The notes below the pieces were generated by a model. It was not told the origin of the DNA, searched no databases, and saw nothing but the letters and a program-made list of their open reading frames with translations. A stretch of 64,000 nt of DNA from Rhizobium phaseoli (GTDB taxonomy: Bacteria > Pseudomonadota > Alphaproteobacteria > Rhizobiales > Rhizobiaceae). Positions 57,631 through 64,000 of the stretch are shown piece after piece. The stretch covers positions 124,001 through 188,000 of the forward strand of contig NZ_ML133565.1 of NCBI RefSeq assembly GCF_003985125.1. The letters are read 5' to 3'. Both the position numbers and the translations under genes were made by a program. Each line of letters opens with the position of its first letter. Position 1 is the stretch's first letter.

Positions 57631-58547
57631 TCATGCGGCGGCGTTTGAAATGGTTTTTGACTGCTCGGCATATCTTGAGGGCGGTAATCCGGCAAAGCGT
57701 GTAAATGCCGTGCTGAACGCGCTTGCGGAGCCATATCCGACGCGCTCGGCGATCTCCTGAATGCCGATATCCTCCTGCCTTAGCAGGTTTTTGGCGAGCG
57801 CCATGCGCCACGATATGAGATATTCTATCGGCGCGAGGCCCACAGCGCGACGAAAGCGATTGAAAAACGCCGACCGCGACAGGGCAGCCTCGCCGGCAAG
57901 CTGCTGCACCGTCCATTCCTTGGAGGGATTTTCATGCAGCCGACGGATAGCCACAGCAAGGCGTGGATCGCCTAGGCCACGCAGAATTCCAAGCGGCGCC
58001 TTCTCCCCAGCATTCGAGCGCAGCGCCTCGACAAGCAATACTTCCAGCAGTCGCGCCAGGATCATGTTCTTTCCCGGCCGCTCGGCGCGGGCTTCGTCAG
58101 TGACGAGCTGAACGATCACGGACAGTCTGCTGTCGCCGCGGATATGGATGATCCGCGGCAGCAGGGAAACCAGCAAAGCCGCATCGGGCGAGCCGAAAGC
58201 GAAGTGGCCGACCAGCAATCGTGCATTCGGAGCCCCTTCGGGATCGCCGTGGCGCGTTTCTACAGGAAGCATGGTGACGGTGAGGGGATCGATGCCGGGC
58301 GACAATCCGTCGTCGAGGCTCGACATCGTGAAGGCATGGGCGGCCGGGATCAGGATGAAGTCGCCTTCGCGCAGCGTGAGCTGCTTGTCCTCCGCGCTCA
58401 GCCGCGCAGAACCCTCCAGGACGACGCAGTAGAAAGGCTGGCCCGTTTCCTGGCCTCAACGCGCCACGTCCCTGCGCCGCTGACGAACTTCGAATAGCGC
58501 GCCGCCGGCTGCAGCAGCGTGACCATTTCAGCCAGAGGGTCGCTCAT
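57631..58547 (-). pseudogene. AraC-family regulator with one frameshift
   Basis: From ATG 58547 the frame reads MSDPLAEMVTLLQPAARYSK then FVSGAGTWRVE and goes wrong after codon 34; a second frame, one base away near 58450-58458, reads ETGQPFYCVVLEGSARLSAE then DKQLTLREGDFILIPAAHAF and continues to the end. The N-terminal part is an AraC cupin domain; the C-terminal HTHs are LAGEAALSRSAFFNRFRR and IAERVGYGSASAFSTAF. A single missing base separates it from an intact gene. From an internal ATG (58326) a 231-residue protein with both HTHs could still be made. Function is presumably control of the adjacent receptor or SDR. Confidence 0.7.
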
Positions 58548-58642
58548 CGATACGCCTGATAATGAAACGTGGACGATGCATGATATTCAGTAGCGATATC
58601 GCCGTCTACATCTATCGCCGTCAGCATGGATAGGAGACAGAT

Positions 58643-59392
58643 ATGAAGACGGTTCTCGTTACAGGATGCTCGTCGGGGTTCGGGCTGGAAATTGCCAGGT
58701 TCTTTCTCGCGCATGGCTGGAAGGTGATCGCCACCATGCGAACGCGGCGCCAAGACCTTCTGCCGATCTCGGACCATCTCAAGATCGTTGCGCTGGATGT
58801 CACGAGCCCTGAAAGCATCCGCGCTGCGGTTGAGACCGCTGGTCCTGTGGATGTGCTGGTCAACAACGCCGGCATCGGCTGGCTCAACGCCGTTGAGGGA
58901 ACGCCAATGGAGATCGCTCGCGATGTTTTTGAGACGAACACTCTCGGAACGATCGCGATGACGCAAGCGGTTCTGCCGCAGATGCGGGAGCGGCGGGAGG
59001 GGGTCATCGTCAACATCACGTCGAGCGTGACGCTCAAGCCGCTCCCGCTCCTCTCGGTCTATACGGCCAGCAAAGCCGCGGTGAACGCCTTCACCGAGTC
59101 TGCCGCGCTCGAGCTAGAGCCATTCAATGTGCGCGTGAGGATCGTGCTCCCGGGGCGCGCGCCGGAGACGCGGTTCGGCGATACCGCGCGCTCACGGCTT
59201 CAACAACAGGGCGGCTTCCCGGAGGCTTATTCGTCGGTCGTCGCAGACGTATTCGCGTCCTGGGAGCAGCAATCGGCGACCGCTCTGACGCAGCCCGTCG
59301 ACGTCGTCGAGGCAGTATGGCGCGCTGCGACCGATCCTTCCTCTCCGTTGCGCATCCCTGCAGGCGTCGACGCCGAAGCATTGACGGTATGA
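58643..59392 (+). CDS. Short-chain dehydrogenase/reductase
   Basis: A 249-residue SDR. VLVTGCSSGFGLEIARFFLA is the cofactor TGxxxGxG, VDVLVNNAGIGWLNAVEGTP the NNAG motif, and SVYTASKAAVNAFTESAALE the catalytic Y-x3-K, with the Ser of SSVTLKP. It prefers NADP(H) by its basic residues after strand 2 (MRTRRQ). It is divergent from the AraC-type gene and convergent with fhuB. Substrate unknown; such AraC/SDR pairs are common and the AraC protein probably regulates it. Confidence 0.88.
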   Translation: MKTVLVTGCSSGFGLEIARFFLAHGWKVIATMRTRRQDLLPISDHLKIVALDVTSPESIRAAVETAGPVDVLVNNAGIGWLNAVEGTPMEIARDVFETNTLGTIAMTQAVLPQMRERREGVIVNITSSVTLKPLPLLSVYTASKAAVNAFTESAALELEPFNVRVRIVLPGRAPETRFGDTARSRLQQQGGFPEAYSSVVADVFASWEQQSATALTQPVDVVEAVWRAATDPSSPLRIPAGVDAEALTV

Positions 59393-59405
59393 AGGCGGCG
59401 GCCCC

Positions 59406-61370
59406 TTAAGGTCGCCGGCGCAGAACGTACAGCAGCATCGGCGCCCCGACCAGGGCCGAGATCAATCCCGCAGGGACCTGGTAGGGGAAGGCGATCATGC
59501 GGCCGGCCCAGTCGGCGATGACGAGCAAGGTCGCGCCGATCAGCGCGGCGGCGAGGAGCTGGATGGAGGGACGGCGAAGTCCAAGCCCATGGGCAAGGTG
59601 CGGCGCCATCAGTCCGACGAAGCTCAAAGGGCCGACGACGAGCGTGGCGGCAGCTGTCATGATCGCCGAGAGCCCGAAGAGGACGCCGCGCGCCGGAGCA
59701 ATCCTGAGGCCAAGTTCGCTCGCCGTCTCCGAGCCGAGCTGCAGCAGGGCAAGCCAGCGGCTTGCAAGAAAGGCCGCGATGATACCGGCGAGCGCAATCA
59801 GCATGGCGCTGGCCGCAACGTTGTTATCAACGAAATAGGTCGAGCCCGCCATCCAGCGGATCAGCGCCAGGCCGCGCGGATCGCCGCTTGCCGCGAGAAC
59901 GCCGATCCCGGCGTCGAGGATCGCGCCGAAGGCGATGCCGGCGAGCAGCACGCGGTTCGGGCCGAAGCCCGAACGAGCGCTCAGGAGAAAGATCAGCAGC
60001 AGCACGGCAAGCGCGCCGCCGCCGGCAAAGGCAAGCTGGATGGTCAGCCCCGGTGCGGCGAAGGCGAACATGGCGGCGGCGACGCCGAGCGTTGCTCCCG
60101 CCGAAACGCCGAGCACTTCGGGACTTGCCATTTCATTTCCGGTCAGCCGCTGCAAGACCAGCCCCGTCACGCCGAGCACGGTTCCGGCGCCGAACGCAGC
60201 GGCGACGCGCGGCAGGCGAAGGGGAAGGATCTCATCCCACGCGGCGGCCGGCAGCCAGGCCCAGCTTCCGTCCGGCGCACGGCCGAAGAAGACCGCCGCC
60301 GTTGCCAAAGCGGCAACCGCGAGGAGCAGCAGGACAAGCGATGTGGTTCTGCTGCCGACTGCAATCTTTGGCGAGGCCATGCCGGGCAGGGCGCGGGTGG
60401 CGGTGGCAAGGCGAGGCAGGAGCGCAATGAGGATCGGTCCGCCGAGCAATGCGGTCACCGCCCCGGTCGGCACGAAATCGCCGGGAGCAAGCAGCTCGAT
60501 CGCCTCATCGGTCAGAAGGAGCAGACTGGCGCCGGCAACGGGCGACCAGATCAATTGGCTGACGACGCGCCGTGCACCTGCCAGCCGGACGATCTGCGGG
60601 GCGACCAGACCGATGAAGCCGATGACGCCGACGGCACTGGTGACCAGCGCGCTCAGCGCAATCGCGATCGCCAGGATGAAGCCGCGCGCCCATTTGATCG
60701 GCAGGCCGAGGCTCGTCGCGCCGGCATCGCCGAGCTGGGTCAGCGCCAGCGGCCGCGTGGCGAGAAGGGCAAGAGCGGCGAGCAGCGCCACCTTCGGCAG
60801 CAGCGAAATCGGGATCGCCCAGCTTTGCTGCGAAAGCGATCCGGCGCCCCAGATGAAGATCCCGGAAAGATATTGCTCGTTCGTCAAGATCAGGATGGCG
60901 GCCGCGGCCCCGCACCAGAGACCGATGATCATGCCGGACAGGATGAGGGAAAAGGGCGAGAAGCCATGCCGGGCGCTGATCGAGAAGATCGCGAAGGCGG
61001 CAGCGGCACTTCCGGCAAGCGCCACCGCGTCGCGGCCCCATCCCGTCAGCGACGGGAAGGCAAGCATGAAGGAGACCAGCGCCAGATTGGCCCCGGCCGA
61101 AACGCCGAGCGTCGTCGGCGAAGCGAGCGGATTGCGCAGCACCTGCTGCAGGATCGTGCCCGACAGCGCGAGGGCGGCGCCGGTGATCAGGGCCGTGGCC
61201 ATGCGCGGGAGCGTCGAATAGAGAAGGAGAAGGTGCTGGGCATCGTAACCGCCTGATGTCTCCAGATGCGGCAGCGCCGGCAGCACGTCGAGGAGAGCCA
61301 GGCCGAGGCCCGAAAACAGCAGCAGCGCCGCGAGTGCGGGCGCGCCGAAGCGGGAAATTTGCGCTGTCAT
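59406..61370 (-). CDS. fhuB: Fe3+-hydroxamate importer permease FhuB
   Basis: A 654-residue double-length permease: two homologous FecCD domains (about 1-325 and 330-654), each with ten or so membrane segments. The repeats GAALALSGTILQQVLRNPLA then SPTTLGVSAGANLALV and TVLGVTGLVLQRLTGNEMAS then PEVLGVSAGATLGVA are the hallmark of FhuB. It overlaps the FhuD-like gene by 4 nt. It conducts ferric siderophore through the inner membrane. The ATPase partner FhuC is not encoded in this window. Confidence 0.92.
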   Translation of the reverse strand: MTAQISRFGAPALAALLLFSGLGLALLDVLPALPHLETSGGYDAQHLLLLYSTLPRMATALITGAALALSGTILQQVLRNPLASPTTLGVSAGANLALVSFMLAFPSLTGWGRDAVALAGSAAAAFAIFSISARHGFSPFSLILSGMIIGLWCGAAAAILILTNEQYLSGIFIWGAGSLSQQSWAIPISLLPKVALLAALALLATRPLALTQLGDAGATSLGLPIKWARGFILAIAIALSALVTSAVGVIGFIGLVAPQIVRLAGARRVVSQLIWSPVAGASLLLLTDEAIELLAPGDFVPTGAVTALLGGPILIALLPRLATATRALPGMASPKIAVGSRTTSLVLLLLAVAALATAAVFFGRAPDGSWAWLPAAAWDEILPLRLPRVAAAFGAGTVLGVTGLVLQRLTGNEMASPEVLGVSAGATLGVAAAMFAFAAPGLTIQLAFAGGGALAVLLLIFLLSARSGFGPNRVLLAGIAFGAILDAGIGVLAASGDPRGLALIRWMAGSTYFVDNNVAASAMLIALAGIIAAFLASRWLALLQLGSETASELGLRIAPARGVLFGLSAIMTAAATLVVGPLSFVGLMAPHLAHGLGLRRPSIQLLAAALIGATLLVIADWAGRMIAFPYQVPAGLISALVGAPMLLYVLRRRP

Positions 61371-62236
61371 CGGGCGGCAGTCTCCAGAACATCGACCATC
61401 AGGGTCGAAAAGCGCAGCGCTTCCTGGACCATTCCAAACATCAGCACGCCTGGAACGACCGAGATCTTCTGCCGCCGGACGAAGGGAAGGCTGGTCCAGA
61501 GCGGGCTTTCGGAAAGCCGGGTCAGGACATCGGGCGGCAGCAGCGGCGACACGACGACGAGGTGCGCCTGTTCGCCGAGTTCGGCGAGCTGCTCCAGGCC
61601 GATCGTCTGAAATCCCCAGTAGCTCGCCTCGCCCTTCCAGGCATTATCGAGGCCGATGCGGTTCATGGCGCCGCCGTAAAGTCCGGGGCCGCCATAGATG
61701 CGCGCATGCCTCTGGTCGATGAAATTGATGACGGCGACCGGCGGCGCCGACAGGCTTTTTATCCGGTTGCGCAGCCGATCGAACGTGGCGTCGGCGCGAG
61801 CGAGAAATGCTTCCGCTTCCTGACGTCGCCCGATCATGGCGCCGAGACGCAGCGTTTCGGCGTAGGAGCGGCCGAGCGCCTCGCCATTCTCGGCATAGAC
61901 GGTGAAGGTTTCCACGGGCGCGATCCGCGACAGTTTCTCATCCATGGCTGCAAGAAAGGGTGTGCTGAGGATGAGCGATGGCCGCAGGCTGGTCAGGACT
62001 TCGAGATTGATCTCGGCGGTGGTGCCGATATCGACGACGCCTGATGGCATCGCCGGCTCGACCACCCATTCCGGCCAGTTTCTCAAGGATGCGATTGCGC
62101 GCGGGACGCTGCCGAGGGCCAGCATTGTCGACGCCAATCCGTAGTCGAGCGAAACGACGCCTCCGTCGTCAGCCTGTGCGATGGCGGGAGCACCGGTCAT
62201 TGCCAGGGCGCCAAGAAGAAAATCTCGTCGTCTCAA
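61367..62236 (-). CDS. fhuD: Siderophore-binding protein FhuD
   Basis: A 289-residue FecB/FhuD protein. The chosen start is TTG 62236, directly overlapping the GNAT stop; the protein then begins with a twin-arginine signal, RRRDFLLGALAMTGAPAIAQA-type (R-R-R-D-F-L). A GTG at 62290 would add 18 residues. VVSLDYGLASTMLALGSVPR, DIGTTAEINLEVLTSLRPSL and FWGFQTIGLEQL-like YWGFQTIGLEQLAEL match FhuD. Periplasmic; delivers ferric hydroxamate to FhuB. Confidence 0.85.
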   Translation of the reverse strand: MRRRDFLLGALAMTGAPAIAQADDGGVVSLDYGLASTMLALGSVPRAIASLRNWPEWVVEPAMPSGVVDIGTTAEINLEVLTSLRPSLILSTPFLAAMDEKLSRIAPVETFTVYAENGEALGRSYAETLRLGAMIGRRQEAEAFLARADATFDRLRNRIKSLSAPPVAVINFIDQRHARIYGGPGLYGGAMNRIGLDNAWKGEASYWGFQTIGLEQLAELGEQAHLVVVSPLLPPDVLTRLSESPLWTSLPFVRRQKISVVPGVLMFGMVQEALRFSTLMVDVLETAAR

Positions 62237-62724
62237 AGCGTAGTCTCGCCTGGCTGCATCCCCGCGAGCGGCTTGACCATGAACAGGCACGGATGATCTT
62301 CATGCCAGAGTTTCGGAAACACCTCCGCCCTGACGAAGCCCGTCCGGTCATAAAAGCGCCGCGTCGCCTCGAATTGCGGCTCGTCGCGGCCGCGCGGCGC
62401 AAGCGTCTTGACCGTCAGCAGCCGGGCGCCGGAAGCGTAGGCGAAGCGTTCGGCCACATCGACGAGATGACGCCCGGCGCCGCGGCCGTGATAGTCGGGC
62501 CGGGTCGCGATCAGCGCGATCTCGACGGCATCAGGCAGGTGCGGCTTCAAGGCGATCATGGCGGTGACGACATCCGCTTCGACATACCCGAACACCGGCA
62601 GTTCCTCGACTGCCCGGGCGCTTGCCTCGATGACTCCGGGTTCCGAAAACCAGTCGGGCAAAGCCCCCATGATCGATCGGCAGAGCTCCGCCTTGCCGGT
62701 CAGAACCTCGACTGTCCGTCCCAT
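62233..62724 (-). CDS. GNAT-family acetyltransferase
   Basis: A 163-residue acyl-CoA-binding protein. EIALIATRPDYHGRGAGRHL then VDVAERFAYASGARLL contains the R-x-x-G-x-G acetyl-CoA loop, and RFYDRTGFVRAEVF the C-terminal G-F. It is the first gene of the fhuDB transcript and lies behind an iron operator (62758-62772), so it is iron-regulated. It may modify a siderophore or unload it by acetylation; the family otherwise gives no substrate. Confidence 0.8.
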   Translation of the reverse strand: MGRTVEVLTGKAELCRSIMGALPDWFSEPGVIEASARAVEELPVFGYVEADVVTAMIALKPHLPDAVEIALIATRPDYHGRGAGRHLVDVAERFAYASGARLLTVKTLAPRGRDEPQFEATRRFYDRTGFVRAEVFPKLWHEDHPCLFMVKPLAGMQPGETTL

Positions 62725-62757
62725 TTTTTTCTCGCCTCCGCTCGGTCGATTTAAACT

Positions 62758-62772
62758 TGACTCCTGTTATCA
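62758..62772. promoter_or_regulatory. TGA-N9-TCA iron operator (RirA type) between GNAT/fhuDB and the ECF gene
   Basis: TGA (62758-62760), nine bases, TCA (62770-62772). It sits in the 164-nt divergent gap between the minus-strand GNAT-fhuD-fhuB operon and the plus-strand ECF sigma gene and could control both. It matches the site before the receptor gene (54572-54586). Confidence 0.55.
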
Positions 62773-62888
62773 CCTTAAATTAGACACTGCAATCACATCG
62801 TGTACCTTTGTTCAAAAAGGAACACCGAGGCCGAACCGACCAGCAACGACAGAGCCTGATTTTCCATTTGTAAAAAGGGTACAGGACA

Positions 62889-63545
62889 ATGCGAGCATCG
62901 CATCGTGATGTGAACGGAAATGCCGTGGTCAACGCCATGATCGAAAACAAGGATAGGCTCCTGAAGACGATCGAAAGCGTTGTTAAATCAAGGTCATATT
63001 CTGAAGATATATTTCAGGACGGCGTGATCAAAGCTTACGGGGTCAAAACCGACGACATCCGTTGCCCGATCGGTTACGCATTTCGGATGGTCTATAATCT
63101 CGCCCTCGACGAGAGCCGCCGACGGCGCCAGCGGGTGAACAACTACTGGTCGATCGACCAGGTCCAGGAAATGACGGCGCCCATCCCCACCGTGCTCGAT
63201 CAGCTGGTCGCCGCCGAGACCCTTCGTGATGTGCTTGCCTCGCTCGAGGCCCTGCCGAAGCGCACCAACGACGCCTTCATCCGCCATCGCCTGAACGGCG
63301 TGCCCCAGAAGGATATCGCAGCCGAACTCGGTGTCTCCCGGACACTCGTCAATTTCATGATCAAGGCGGCGGAGCAGCATTGCCATTTGGCAATGGCCGA
63401 GCCTGCCCACCCCGATCACGAGCGCCCGCGGGATATCACCGCTTCGCGGCGTGCAGCGCCTGCTGCAAATCGTTCCACAGCAATTCCGGCTCTTCCAGCC
63501 CAACAGCGAAACGGATCGTCTGCTCGCTCACGCCGAACCGGATGA
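62889..63545 (+). CDS. ECF sigma factor (RpoI/FecI-like)
   Basis: A 218-residue sigma70-family protein with AGGACA before the ATG. Region 2: SRSYSEDIFQDGVIKAYGVK then YAFRMVYNLALDESRRRRQR. Region 4: LPKRTNDAFIRHRLNGVPQK and KDIAAELGVSRTLVNFMIK. It resembles RpoI, the iron-starvation sigma factor of rhizobia that transcribes siderophore (vicibactin) genes. The last about 35 residues are low in complexity and overlap the convergent gene, which suggests that the natural end may have been nearer 63440. No anti-sigma gene is adjacent. Confidence 0.8.
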   Translation: MRASHRDVNGNAVVNAMIENKDRLLKTIESVVKSRSYSEDIFQDGVIKAYGVKTDDIRCPIGYAFRMVYNLALDESRRRRQRVNNYWSIDQVQEMTAPIPTVLDQLVAAETLRDVLASLEALPKRTNDAFIRHRLNGVPQKDIAAELGVSRTLVNFMIKAAEQHCHLAMAEPAHPDHERPRDITASRRAAPAANRSTAIPALPAQQRNGSSARSRRTG

Positions 63546-64000
63546 AAGTGGTCATCCGGTCGGGGATCTGCAGTGCGACCTTGGCCGGAACGACCAGCGT
63601 TTCCGGTCCTCCCCAGCTGACCCCGAGGCGGATCTCGCGAAGCGCGTTGACGAAGCGCGCGACATCGATATCGGGCGTCAGGTCGAAGGCGAAGAGCCCG
63701 GCGTAACCCGAGAGCGTCGCTCGCCCGGGATGATCCTGAAAGGCCGGGTGGCGGACACGCGCGATGTCGGGATGCTGCTTCAGCCGATCGGCGAGCAGAA
63801 GCCCGCTGCGCTCATGCTCCTTGAGGCGTACCCGCAGCGTGCGCATGCCGCGCAGCAGCAGCCAGGCCTCGAAGGGCGCGAGCTTGGCGCCCACATAGGG
63901 ATAGGAGGTCGAGTTGATCTTCGCGATCGCCTCCTTCGACCCGACGACGACGCCGGCGACCGTATCGCTATGGCCGCCGAGATATTTCGAGGCGGCGTGG
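63436..64000 (-). CDS. Cystathionine beta-lyase/gamma-synthase family PLP enzyme (5' end outside)
   Basis: 188 codons are visible; the N-terminal half lies past the right edge. ASKYLGGHSDTVAGVVVGSK contains the PLP-binding Lys of the Cys/Met metabolism family. GAKLAPFEAWLLLRGMRTLR, LSGYAGLFAFDLTPDIDVAR and LRVSWGGPETL-like LGVSWGGPETLVVPAKVAL are typical of MetC-type cystathionine beta-lyases. It would split cystathionine or a related thioether. Its stop lies inside the convergent sigma gene (110-nt overlap). Confidence 0.85.
   Translation of the reverse strand, partial: HAASKYLGGHSDTVAGVVVGSKEAIAKINSTSYPYVGAKLAPFEAWLLLRGMRTLRVRLKEHERSGLLLADRLKQHPDIARVRHPAFQDHPGRATLSGYAGLFAFDLTPDIDVARFVNALREIRLGVSWGGPETLVVPAKVALQIPDRMTTFIRFGVSEQTIRFAVGLEEPELLWNDLQQALHAAKR

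Noticed and set aside
59589..61256. Long plus-strand frames opposite fhuB
   Set aside because: Translation is a charged Arg/Gln/Gly string without any domain; fhuB on the minus strand shows two clear FecCD domains.
1..64000. Insertion sequences, integrase genes, CRISPR arrays, replication genes (repABC)
   Set aside because: No transposase or integrase motif, no regularly spaced repeats and no Rep proteins were seen on either strand, even in the decayed zones.

Overview
The window looks like part of a rhizobial genome (Rhizobium/Agrobacterium group, Alphaproteobacteria). Reasons: high GC with strong GC bias at third codon positions; SyrB-like regulators; a ROSE-type RNA thermometer in front of hsp20; TGA-N9-TCA iron operators of the RirA type; a RpoI-like ECF sigma factor; and many ABC uptake systems for organic sulfur, amino acids and sugars. 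No rRNA, complete tRNA, IS transposase, CRISPR array or replication origin was recognised. All family assignments are read from the sequence by eye; no database search was run.

1-4340 is a decayed zone. It holds the 5' end of a large sensor kinase running off the left edge, a uspA relic, a GSU2403-type nucleotidyltransferase behind a palindrome, a VapC-type PIN toxin whose antitoxin gene is cut off, and a luciferase-like monooxygenase pseudogene fused to that break.

4429-21084 is an organosulfur-type cluster, all on the minus strand. A dipeptide/nickel-type ABC importer (14237-15889, 13194-14204, 12349-13197, 10667-12370) is followed by a luciferase-like monooxygenase. A second operon encodes another monooxygenase, an acyl-CoA-dehydrogenase-fold flavoenzyme, a ketopantoate-reductase-like protein, an SsuE/MsuE-like FMN reductase and an SsuD-like monooxygenase. 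Both operons are preceded by the same 21-bp palindrome. Upstream lie a BisC-like molybdoenzyme, a GlcD-type FAD oxidase, a DsbA-fold isomerase and a TetR regulator.

21367-30810 is a nitrogen-compound cluster: an agmatinase-family hydrolase, an aminotransferase, a two-component NtaA/NtaB-like monooxygenase, GntR and LysR regulators, and a complete polar amino-acid ABC importer.

30838-37056 is a second degenerate zone: a marR relic, two SyrB-like genes and a broken third copy, a DUF2442 gene with an amber-interrupted DUF4160 partner, and two BON-domain genes that each have a GGAC-TTA/TAA-GTCC box upstream.

37060-51784 handles carbohydrates: a GH38 alpha-mannosidase, a LysR/hydrolase pair, a LacI-controlled FrcBCA-type sugar importer with isomerase and IolG-like dehydrogenase, a truncated RpiR regulator, and a TetR/GH3 beta-glucosidase pair.

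51949-54337 holds stress and envelope genes (hsp20 with ROSE thermometer, OmpA-like lipoprotein, L,D-transpeptidase). 54568-63545 is a hydroxamate siderophore-iron cluster: TonB receptor, FhuF, a frameshifted AraC regulator, an SDR, FhuB, FhuD, a GNAT and an ECF sigma factor, with TGA-N9-TCA boxes at both ends of the cluster. A cystathionine-lyase-type gene runs off the right edge.
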